A stretch of DNA of 28,167 bases. It comes from a virus. Where the stretch lies: the IMG/VR virus record IMGVR_UViG_3300025644_000265, positions 1 to 28,167 of that record; one strand, given 5' to 3'. Positions within the stretch are counted from its first letter, which is position 1, and every line of letters starts with the position of its first letter. The notes under the pieces were generated by a model that had not been told where the DNA came from, did not search any database, and worked only from the letters and a program-made list of their open reading frames with translations. Shown piece after piece: positions 1-5,849 of this stretch. The translations under genes and the position numbers were made by a program.

Positions 1-316
1 AAATTGCCACTACCGCTCCAAATAATCCGACAATAAAAAATGTCTTCCAGTTTTTACTTTTAATCCAATCTACGACAGCTTCTACGAACATGGATGTAAA
101 CCATAAACCCATGCCTTCCAAACCAAATACAAATGTAAAAGCAATTCCAGGAGGAAAATTTAGAAAAGCTGCTGTACTATCCATTGTCAGCCAAGCTACA
201 GGAATGGGAGTGGTGTATGGTAATACCGCTGAAAGAAACCGATAAGCTGCGGGATTAAATACATCAAATACATCTCCTATCCAATTAAAAATATTTGCTA
301 ACCAATTAGTTTTCAT
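1..316 (-). CDS. Hydrophobic membrane protein of unknown function, C-terminus outside window
   Basis: A minus-strand reading frame starts at ATG 316-314 and stays open to the left edge (about 105 codons). The start is supported by an AGGAGTG ribosome binding site (complement of 320-326) 3-4 nt upstream. The protein starts MKTNWLANIFNWIGDVFDVF and has one long hydrophobic stretch around residues 45-75 (rich in Phe, Gly and Pro) and a second at the window edge after the basic segment DWIKSKNWK, so at least two membrane spans are likely. It is the only gene here on the minus strand and runs divergently from the packaging genes, which suggests that a different transcription module lies to the left. 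Its mRNA would begin with the interleaved inverted-repeat leader at 328-413. I do not recognise the family. Confidence 0.75.
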   Translation of the reverse strand, partial: MKTNWLANIFNWIGDVFDVFNPAAYRFLSAVLPYTTPIPVAWLTMDSTAAFLNFPPGIAFTFVFGLEGMGLWFTSMFVEAVVDWIKSKNWKTFFIVGLFGAVVAI

Positions 317-327
317 AAACACTCCTA

Positions 328-413
328 TTTATTAATATCTCCCCAACAACCAACAAATTCCGTCACAGAGAGGAGTTGATTGCGGGGGAGATATTAATAA
401 AATTCTCTGTGAC
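328..413 (-). ncRNA. Structured 5' leader: interleaved inverted repeats (pseudoknot-type)
   Basis: Two perfect inverted repeats interlock. TTTATTAATATCTCCCC (328-344) pairs with its complement at 385-401 (17 bp). GTCACAGAG (362-370) pairs with CTCTGTGAC (405-413) (9 bp). Read as minus-strand RNA the order is a (413-405), c (401-385), a' (370-362, inside the loop of c), c' (344-328), then the AGGAGTG ribosome binding site and ATG 316. A probable promoter ends at 422, so the transcript would start near 415, right at arm a. Pairing is seen directly. That it acts as an RNA pseudoknot or switch is inference, and a DNA-level operator is the main alternative. Confidence 0.6.
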
Positions 414-421
414 ATGGACAC

Positions 422-430
422 ATTCTATCA
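422..430 (-). promoter_or_regulatory. Extended -10 promoter for the minus-strand membrane gene
   Basis: On the minus strand this reads TGATAGAAT: an extended TGn element followed by the -10 box TAGAAT. No good -35 box is visible at 16-18 nt. The predicted start is near 415. TAGAAT is also the -10 box of the promoters at 11877 and 27625. Confidence 0.45.
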
Positions 431-617
431 CACTTTCTTGATAGTTTTATTAAAATAATATGAGAATTTCCTTAGATTTATAAGTATTTTGTTAATAACT
501 ATGTCAAATTCCTTGCAGATTTCTAGAAATGAGTGGTATTAATATACTAACTTAATTTAACCTCTAAATATCCCTTCTAAACTCTAATCTAATATTAATG
601 TTACTATCTTGACACTA

Positions 618-626
618 TGTTATAAT
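618..626 (+). promoter_or_regulatory. Extended -10 promoter for the packaging operon
   Basis: The sequence TGTTATAAT gives a TGn extension plus a consensus -10 box (621-626). The predicted start is near 633, only 17 nt before the GTG at 650, leaving a short leader with AAAGGA. No -35 box lies at the right distance. A TTGACA at 609-614 is too close to serve. Confidence 0.6.
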
Positions 627-649
627 ATATTTAATTAAAGGAAAAAAGT

Positions 650-793
650 GTGTATAAATTTTTGGCGTTTCTTTGTTTTTTAGTTATTTTTCTTATTATT
701 ATTACTCCTGATGATGGAGAATTAAAGGGTATAGCTATTTTTGGATGGGTTATATCCTTCTTAATGACTCATTTAGCCAATCGGGAAAATTGA
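650..793 (+). CDS. Small single-pass membrane protein (47 aa)
   Basis: A short frame starts at GTG 650, 7 nt after AAAGGA (637-642), and ends at TGA 791-793, one base before the ATG of the next gene (795). The product begins with a short basic start (MYKFLAF) and a hydrophobic stretch rich in Leu, Ile, Phe and Val over residues 4-20. An acidic patch (PDDGE) and a second hydrophobic segment of about 12 residues follow, and it ends in NREN. It is the first gene after the extended -10 promoter. Its small size, good ribosome binding site and exact fit with the next gene argue that it is real. Function is unknown; a lysis accessory or superinfection-exclusion role is possible but nothing in the sequence proves it. 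Confidence 0.6.
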   Translation: MYKFLAFLCFLVIFLIIITPDDGELKGIAIFGWVISFLMTHLANREN

Positions 794-794
794 T

Positions 795-1184
795 ATGGCA
801 TTTCCAAAAATGATAAAAAGAAAAACTTTAGATGGTGAAGCTCTATTTAAACATTACTATGTCAGAATGGGTACTGGAGGAAGTTTCAGGAAACTGGCTG
901 GTTGGTATGAAAAAGAGTTTGGTAGGAATCCTTATACTGGTAGAGCTTATACACATGAATCTTGTGTTCAAGCTATGTGGAGATGGGGGCTGAATAATTT
1001 AGAAGAATCAAAGAGAATTTACATCATGTATATTATGCAATTCGAGAATGATGACCTAGAAACTCCTAATTTGGATGAAGTTTGGAAATATAATGTTCAA
1101 CGAAGACTTCTTTCCTGTTACAAAGAAGGAACTAGACAGTATAGAGAATTTTACAAAAATCATCCTGAATATTTGGGGGACTAA
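795..1184 (+). CDS. HTH-like protein of unknown function
   Basis: A 129-aa protein with many Trp, Tyr and Arg residues. Residues 28-70 look like a helix-turn-helix region of the sort found in phage packaging proteins: a loop with GGSFRKL, a helix ending YEKEFG, then YTHESCVQAMWRWGL. The C-terminal half is helical and charged, ending NHPEYLGD. The gene starts one base after the stop of the 650 gene and overlaps the next by one base (TAATG), so it is translationally coupled. It might bind DNA in packaging or regulation. I do not recognise a named family. Confidence 0.7.
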   Translation: MAFPKMIKRKTLDGEALFKHYYVRMGTGGSFRKLAGWYEKEFGRNPYTGRAYTHESCVQAMWRWGLNNLEESKRIYIMYIMQFENDDLETPNLDEVWKYNVQRRLLSCYKEGTRQYREFYKNHPEYLGD

Positions 1185-1462
1185 TGAGAGAAGCAAACGA
1201 TTCTAAAGAATTTATTGTGTGGTTATTTAATAGTAGATGTGTTGGTTTAAATAAAACTTGCTGGAATCTTGGAACAGATAGAAGTCACATTCTCCCTAAA
1301 TCTCGTGGTAAGATTGCAAGGGATTGGAAGAATATTGTATTACATTGTCCTGAGTGTCACTCTAAATATCACAGTATGGGAGCTTCTGAAATGAATATAA
1401 GGATGCTTCAAGATCGCAGAGAAAAGTATCTTGTTATGTTTGGTAGGGAAGATTATATTTAG
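1184..1462 (+). CDS. HNH endonuclease
   Basis: The 92-aa protein shows a compact HNH fold. A zinc knuckle is formed by C19-X6-C26 and C55-X2-C58. The catalytic His is H35 in DRSHILPKSRG, with N50 in DWKNIVLHC and H59 and H63 following. HNH nucleases cut DNA using one metal ion. Small HNH genes next to terminases are often part of the packaging machinery of phages with cohesive ends, but free-standing HNH homing enzymes look similar. The position two genes before TerS/TerL fits the packaging role. The start overlaps the previous stop (TAATG). Family assignment is firm; the choice between packaging and homing is open. Confidence 0.85.
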   Translation: MREANDSKEFIVWLFNSRCVGLNKTCWNLGTDRSHILPKSRGKIARDWKNIVLHCPECHSKYHSMGASEMNIRMLQDRREKYLVMFGREDYI

Positions 1463-1500
1463 TGGGAATTATAGAGTTTTCAAAACCATAGGAGTTTCTG

Positions 1501-2805
1501 ATGAATGAAGAAATCTTTAATGATTGTCTTGAACGCTGGAATAGTAGTAACGGACAACCTTTCTGGCAAGAGTTAGCAGATAAGTATGGATACACAAAAA
1601 GGCGTATTAGGTATTTATTCACACAAGAAAGAAAGCGCAGAGGAATTGAAGGAAAGAACCAAGAAAAGCCAAAAGAGAGTTCTACTTACAAAGAAACGGA
1701 TGAAGGTTTGTATGTTGTTTGTGCATCTTCAAGAGTAAGAACAAGGGAGGATGTTATAAAACATTTTAATATTGATACTAATATTTGGAAGGTGGATTCT
1801 TTTGAAGTGAAGTCAAGTGAGGGATATAGAAAAGATAGAAGTGTTGAGTGGGATGTAGATGATGGGAAGGTTACTCATGGTACAGTGAGAGATAGTGGGA
1901 AAATGCTTGTTGTTCCTCTAATTCACACAAAAACAAAATTTATTCGTATTACTCTTCCAGAACTAACTATAAGTGATTTAGAGAACTTTTATAAAGATAA
2001 GAAGTTTGAGAGTAATATAAAATTTCCATCATTCAAGAAATCCAATAAGCGAGTTTTAGAACTTTGTCCATCTGACGCGCATATCGGAGCAAGATTCTTC
2101 GATAAAAACTATAGCGACTTGGAAGACATATTTCCTGCTATGATGGCAGATGTATTTGCTCGTATAGAAAGAGACACTTTAGGATTTAGTAAGATAATTT
2201 TTGCTCCTTTAGGCGACATGTTCCATTTCTCAAATAGAAAACAGCAAACTGAAAGACATCAGCAAGTAGTTGATGGAAATGGAATGAATCCTTTAGAGAT
2301 GTTTGACACAGCAAGGCAAATGTTCTTTGCTACAATGGATAGACTTCTTACATATGCTCCAGTAGAGTATGTCTATATTCCAGGCAATCATGATGGACTT
2401 TCTATGTATCATTTAGCCTGTGTAATGGATGCTAAATATGGAAACGAGAAAACCTTCACTTCTGATTTAGGTCACGCTAATCGTAAATGGAAACTTGTTG
2501 GAGAAAATTTGATAGGTTTAGAGCATGGGGAGATGTCTAAGAAAAACAGAGTTCATTGGCTGGCAGTAGAAGCAAGCGAAGATTGGGGCAAATCTAAATA
2601 TAGAGAAACACATAGTGGACATTTGCACCACGAAGAGGTCATTGAAGTTGGAGGAGTGAAAACTCGTAGACTTCCTGGCATTGCTCCTACAGATTATTGG
2701 CATCATGAATCTGGATATTCTGGTGCAATTCGAGCGACTATGAGTTTTGTTTGGGATGAAGATCGTCTTGGATGGACTGATATGTGGCAATCTACTGGCA
2801 GGTGA
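1501..2805 (+). CDS. Metallophosphoesterase with N-terminal HTH
   Basis: The 434-aa protein carries the full calcineurin-like metallophosphoesterase set: DAH (D192, H194), GD (D239), GNHD (295-298), H342 in EHGE, and GHLH (373-376), which together bind two metal ions. The catalytic domain covers about 183-425. Residues 5-48 form a predicted helix-turn-helix (elements ELADKYGYTKRRIRYLF) and the linker 50-70 is rich in Lys, Glu and Ser. The start has a clear TAGGAG site 5 nt upstream. Such enzymes cut phosphodiesters or remove phosphates. With an HTH and a place just before the terminase genes, a DNA-processing role is likely, but the substrate is not shown by the sequence. Confidence 0.85.
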   Translation: MNEEIFNDCLERWNSSNGQPFWQELADKYGYTKRRIRYLFTQERKRRGIEGKNQEKPKESSTYKETDEGLYVVCASSRVRTREDVIKHFNIDTNIWKVDSFEVKSSEGYRKDRSVEWDVDDGKVTHGTVRDSGKMLVVPLIHTKTKFIRITLPELTISDLENFYKDKKFESNIKFPSFKKSNKRVLELCPSDAHIGARFFDKNYSDLEDIFPAMMADVFARIERDTLGFSKIIFAPLGDMFHFSNRKQQTERHQQVVDGNGMNPLEMFDTARQMFFATMDRLLTYAPVEYVYIPGNHDGLSMYHLACVMDAKYGNEKTFTSDLGHANRKWKLVGENLIGLEHGEMSKKNRVHWLAVEASEDWGKSKYRETHSGHLHHEEVIEVGGVKTRRLPGIAPTDYWHHESGYSGAIRATMSFVWDEDRLGWTDMWQSTGR

Positions 2806-2812
2806 TACCTTC

Positions 2813-2841
2813 TTTACAAAAAAGATAAACTTTCGTACAAT
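2813..2841 (+). promoter_or_regulatory. Sigma70-type promoter giving a leaderless terS mRNA
   Basis: TTTACA (2813-2818), a 17-nt spacer and TACAAT (2836-2841) make a strong sigma70-like match. The ATG at 2848 lies exactly 6 nt after the -10 box, where transcription normally starts, and no ribosome binding site precedes it. The mRNA is therefore expected to be leaderless. Confidence 0.65.
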
Positions 2842-2847
2842 AGTCTT

Positions 2848-3399
2848 ATGGCTATTTCAAAGACAAAGAAAGTATATAAAACTTATTCAAAGACTTACAG
2901 ACAGAATTGTTTCAATGCTTGGTACTCAATGGGGAGACCAGGATTAGGGTCTTTTGTAAAAGAGATGGATGAAGATGAATATGGAAGAACTCCATCTCAT
3001 GCAATTGTAATGAATTGGAGGCATGAAGATAGTTGGGATGTTCATGCTGACGATTTGGATGCAAAAGCAGTAGCTATAGTAGACGATGAACTAATAAATC
3101 ACCGAGTTCTAATGCTAAAGCAGATGGCATCAAAAGGAAAAGAATTACAGAAAATGGGGATGGAATGGATTAGAGAGAATAAGTTTGACACCTCATCGTC
3201 TGCTGTAAGTGCAATTTTCAAAGGGGCAGAATTAGAAAGAACCTCTCGTGGTATATCTGAAAGATTAGTAAAAATGTTGAAGATGTCTGACGAAAATCTA
3301 CTTCTGGAAGCACAAAAACTTCTTGAAAAGGCTTCTGGTGCTGGTGAGATTATTGATATGGAAGCAGTAGAAGTGGAAGACGATGAAGAAGTAGAGTAA
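2848..3399 (+). CDS. terS: Probable terminase small subunit
   Basis: The 183-aa product lies 1 nt before the large terminase gene, the classic place for TerS. The N-terminus is basic (KTKKVYKTYSKTYRQ). Residues 18-62 suggest a helix-turn-helix domain with the Trp-rich turn MNWRHEDSWD. The middle (70-130) is a charged helical stretch suited to oligomerisation. The C-terminus is very acidic (from about 170: EAVEVEDDEEVE). TerS forms a ring that recognises the packaging site and hands DNA to TerL. The call rests on context plus shape, because TerS proteins share little sequence. It has no ribosome binding site; the promoter spacing indicates leaderless translation. Confidence 0.6.
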   Translation: MAISKTKKVYKTYSKTYRQNCFNAWYSMGRPGLGSFVKEMDEDEYGRTPSHAIVMNWRHEDSWDVHADDLDAKAVAIVDDELINHRVLMLKQMASKGKELQKMGMEWIRENKFDTSSSAVSAIFKGAELERTSRGISERLVKMLKMSDENLLLEAQKLLEKASGAGEIIDMEAVEVEDDEEVE

Positions 3400-3400
3400 G

Positions 3401-4918
3401 ATGGCTAGAACTAAAACTTTCACTTTAGATGATAAACGCGCTCTTTTATTAGTTTTAGAAGAGTTGAATTCAAGAAACGTAAGTTTGCCAGAAGAGACGG
3501 CAGGGGTTTTGAAAAAGAAAAATTTAGTATGGCCTGTAGATGAAAATGGATATTTTATAAAGAAAGATGGTACTCTTTATAATGCTACAGAAGCACAGGC
3601 TGGCTTTATTGCAACGGACTCCAGATTTTCTTTATATTACGGAGGCCGAGGTAGCGGGAAAAGTTGCGCGGGAGGTCAAAAAGCCTTACGGAAAATAATG
3701 GATGGGGAGAATGGGGCGGTAATAAACCCCTTGTTCTCTGACTTCAAAGATTCAACTTGGAAAGAATTCAAACAGTGGATACCTTGGGATATGGTCGTTC
3801 CTGCACAAAAGCATCGTGCTAATGATGAATGGCAGCCATCTCAACCTTTTACTATGGTATTTATGAATGGGGCTACTGTAATGTGTAAAGGATTGAAAAA
3901 TCCAGATAGCGCACGAGGCCCTAATATCAATTGGCTTTGGTATGATGAAAGTCGTAATGATCTTACGGGCATGGCTTGGAAAATGGCTATCGCTTCTGTT
4001 CGTGTTGGCAAAAACCCACAAGCATGGACTACTACTACACCAATGGGCATGTCACATTGGCTTTATGAATTTTTTATTGAAAAAGATTTACCTGATGTTG
4101 TATTAGGAATTATGGAGAAAGAAGGAATCAGTATGGATTCTCTTATTTCTTCTTTCAAGGGGTCTATCAATGACAACAAAGAAAATCTTGATCCTGGCTT
4201 CTACGTTTCTATTCTTAGCTCTTACCCTTCTGGCTGGTTGAAAGATAGGGAAGTAGATGGAGATTTCGCAGAAGAAGGTGGGAAGATAGGTGATGCTAGA
4301 TGGTTTACTGCAAATGATGATGGTGAGAATAAAATCATAAAAGAGCCATTGCCTGACCAAACTAATATTATAAGATATTGGGATTTAGCTGCTACTGAAA
4401 AGAAGCAAGCAAAGAATGACCCTGATGAAATGGTAGGAACTCTTCTTTCTAAGCATAAAGGGAAAGAGAATGATAAGCCCTTATTTTGTATTCAAAATCA
4501 AATTGGTGGTTATTGGGGAGATAAAAAGGCTATAGAAGTAATTGCAAACGTAGCTAGAGCAGATGGCCCTCTAATTACAGTTATGGTTGAGCAAGAGCCA
4601 GGAGCATCGGGAAAGATTACAGTTGCAGCAGTTCAGGAGTATTTCAAGCGATTTCCTGAGTTACAGGCGCATACTGTGAAGGGTTTAGATGTAAAAAAGG
4701 TCGGAGATAGAGTTTTGGCTGCGAACTTGTTGTGGTTTTCTGTTGCACAAGAGGGTAGAATGTATATGATGGAAGGTGCGTGGAACAAAGAAACCCTAAA
4801 GCAGATAGATGGATTTACTCAAGTTGTCCATGACGATAGAGTTACTTCTATCACAAATGGGATGTTTGAGCTTAATCCATATCGAGTATGGAAGAAATCC
4901 GAGTTTATGACTTTATAA
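3401..4918 (+). CDS. terL: Terminase large subunit (packaging ATPase and nuclease)
   Basis: At 505 aa it is a normal length for TerL. The ATPase domain shows Walker A GGRGSGKS at 81-88, Walker B with DE at 182-183 (WLWYDE), and a coupling motif TTTPMG around 211-216. The nuclease domain has the RNase H-like acidic triad: D328 in IRYWDLA, E398 in MVEQEPG and the DD pair 478-479 in VVHDDRV. The protein pumps DNA into the prohead and makes the headful or site-specific cut. The gene starts 1 nt after terS and its TAA overlaps the ATG of the GIY-YIG gene. It is intact, with no sign of an intein or intron. Confidence 0.95.
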   Translation: MARTKTFTLDDKRALLLVLEELNSRNVSLPEETAGVLKKKNLVWPVDENGYFIKKDGTLYNATEAQAGFIATDSRFSLYYGGRGSGKSCAGGQKALRKIMDGENGAVINPLFSDFKDSTWKEFKQWIPWDMVVPAQKHRANDEWQPSQPFTMVFMNGATVMCKGLKNPDSARGPNINWLWYDESRNDLTGMAWKMAIASVRVGKNPQAWTTTTPMGMSHWLYEFFIEKDLPDVVLGIMEKEGISMDSLISSFKGSINDNKENLDPGFYVSILSSYPSGWLKDREVDGDFAEEGGKIGDARWFTANDDGENKIIKEPLPDQTNIIRYWDLAATEKKQAKNDPDEMVGTLLSKHKGKENDKPLFCIQNQIGGYWGDKKAIEVIANVARADGPLITVMVEQEPGASGKITVAAVQEYFKRFPELQAHTVKGLDVKKVGDRVLAANLLWFSVAQEGRMYMMEGAWNKETLKQIDGFTQVVHDDRVTSITNGMFELNPYRVWKKSEFMTL

Positions 4919-5643
4919 TGAAACTAAATAAATCATACAGAGAAAGTGGTGTGTACAAGATAACTAACAATGTGAATGGTAAATTTTACATTGGAAGTTC
5001 CAATAACGTTTATCGTAGATTTAATTCTCATTTGTCTTCTTTACGTAGTAATAGTCATTCAAATGAAATTTTGCAAAGGTCTTGGAATAAATATGGCGAA
5101 GACAATTTTTCCTTCGCTATATTAGAAGTGTGTGATAATAGATTGGAAAGAGAGCAGTTTTTTATAGACGACCTTATTCCAGATTACAATATTTTAAAAC
5201 GAGTTAGAGGAGTGAGAATTACTCCTTTTTCTGAGAAGCATAAGAAAAATCTGTCCTTGGCACAGCAGAATTCTATAATAAAACATTCTGAGAAATATAA
5301 AGAATCTGTAGCAGAAAAGATGCGTAGTTTATGGAGAACTAAGGAATACAAAGAAAAAATGTTAAGTGCTTTCTCTACAGACGAGTATAAGGAAAATCGT
5401 TCTGTATCTTCCAAATCTGTCTGGAAAAGACCAAACACAAGAAAAAATTTTGATGAGTCTTGGAAAACTGGGTTTGTGCAAAAGGGTAGAAAAAATGGTG
5501 TGAAAGATGCTGAGACGGTTTTAAAAATACGGCATTTACATTCTTCTAACAGATACACGTATACAGAATTGAAGGAGATGTTTGGTGTAAGTTATAATAC
5601 AATTAGAAGAGTGATTAGTAGAGAGACTTGGGATTGGGTGTAG
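4918..5643 (+). CDS. GIY-YIG homing endonuclease, NUMOD3-like and HTH tail
   Basis: The first 95 residues form a GIY-YIG nuclease domain: SGVYKITN, then KFYIGSS, a conserved Arg in VYRRFNSH, and a Glu in LEREQFF. A NUMOD3-like segment (TPFSEKHKKNLSLAQ) follows, then basic repeats, and a C-terminal HTH (YTYTELKEMFGVSYNTIRR). This is the usual plan of free-standing phage homing enzymes. The ATG at 4918 overlaps the TerL stop (TAATG) and places the GIY motif at the normal distance. An ATG at 4888 would add 10 residues read inside terL and is less likely. The nuclease half is a clear paralogue of the gene at 13321. Confidence 0.85.
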   Translation: MKLNKSYRESGVYKITNNVNGKFYIGSSNNVYRRFNSHLSSLRSNSHSNEILQRSWNKYGEDNFSFAILEVCDNRLEREQFFIDDLIPDYNILKRVRGVRITPFSEKHKKNLSLAQQNSIIKHSEKYKESVAEKMRSLWRTKEYKEKMLSAFSTDEYKENRSVSSKSVWKRPNTRKNFDESWKTGFVQKGRKNGVKDAETVLKIRHLHSSNRYTYTELKEMFGVSYNTIRRVISRETWDWV

Positions 5644-5648
5644 ATATT

Positions 5649-5849
5649 ATGTGCTATGATGAAAATTGGAAACAGGGAACTTGTGCTTGCGGAAGACCTC
5701 CACCAAAGAAACATTTTTCTGGTGGCGGTATAGTTAGATATGAATACCCAGTCTCAATCTGTACTCATCGTTTAGGAACTTTTCCTGTGTATAGATGGGT
5801 CTATCTTTCTGAAAATGAATCCGAAGTAATAAAAGTAGGTGAAATATGA
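5649..5849 (+). CDS. Small Cys-containing protein of unknown function
   Basis: A 66-aa frame is read from ATG 5649; a TTG 21 nt upstream is possible but weaker. It carries GTCACGRPPPKKHFSGG near the N-terminus (a C-X-C pair) and ICTHR in the middle, so a single metal site made of two Cys plus Cys/His is conceivable. Its TGA overlaps the ATG of the lysozyme gene (ATGA), so the two are translationally coupled. No strong ribosome binding site is visible. It resembles the short Cys-rich proteins at 18692 and 24158 only in general character. Confidence 0.6.
   Translation: MCYDENWKQGTCACGRPPPKKHFSGGGIVRYEYPVSICTHRLGTFPVYRWVYLSENESEVIKVGEI

Larger units (their letters stand above)
317..649. other. 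Divergent intergenic control region
   Basis: This 333-nt gap between diverging genes holds the leader at 328-413, the minus-strand promoter at 422-430 and the plus-strand promoter at 618-626. The middle (about 440-600) is very AT-rich and has no reading frame I can support. It has four copies of TCTAA (563, 576, 583, 588) and a weak promoter-like pair, TTGCAG 513-518 with TGGTATTAA 534-542. No tRNA or origin-like iterons were seen. Confidence 0.6.

Noticed and set aside
335-415. 27-codon leaderless frame through the 328-413 leader as a real gene
   Set aside because: It has no protein-like features and is fully explained by the inverted repeats; kept only as a possible leader-translation signal.
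609-626. TTGACA followed by TATAAT
   Set aside because: Only 6 nt apart, so they cannot form one promoter; the extended -10 at 618-626 stands alone.
2747-2947. 66-aa plus-strand frame across the terS promoter
   Set aside because: Overlaps the end of the metallophosphoesterase gene and the start of terS in another frame; no ribosome binding site.
3401-4918. Possible intron or intein in terL because of the adjacent GIY-YIG gene
   Set aside because: TerL reads through intact with all motifs at normal spacing, so the nuclease is free-standing.
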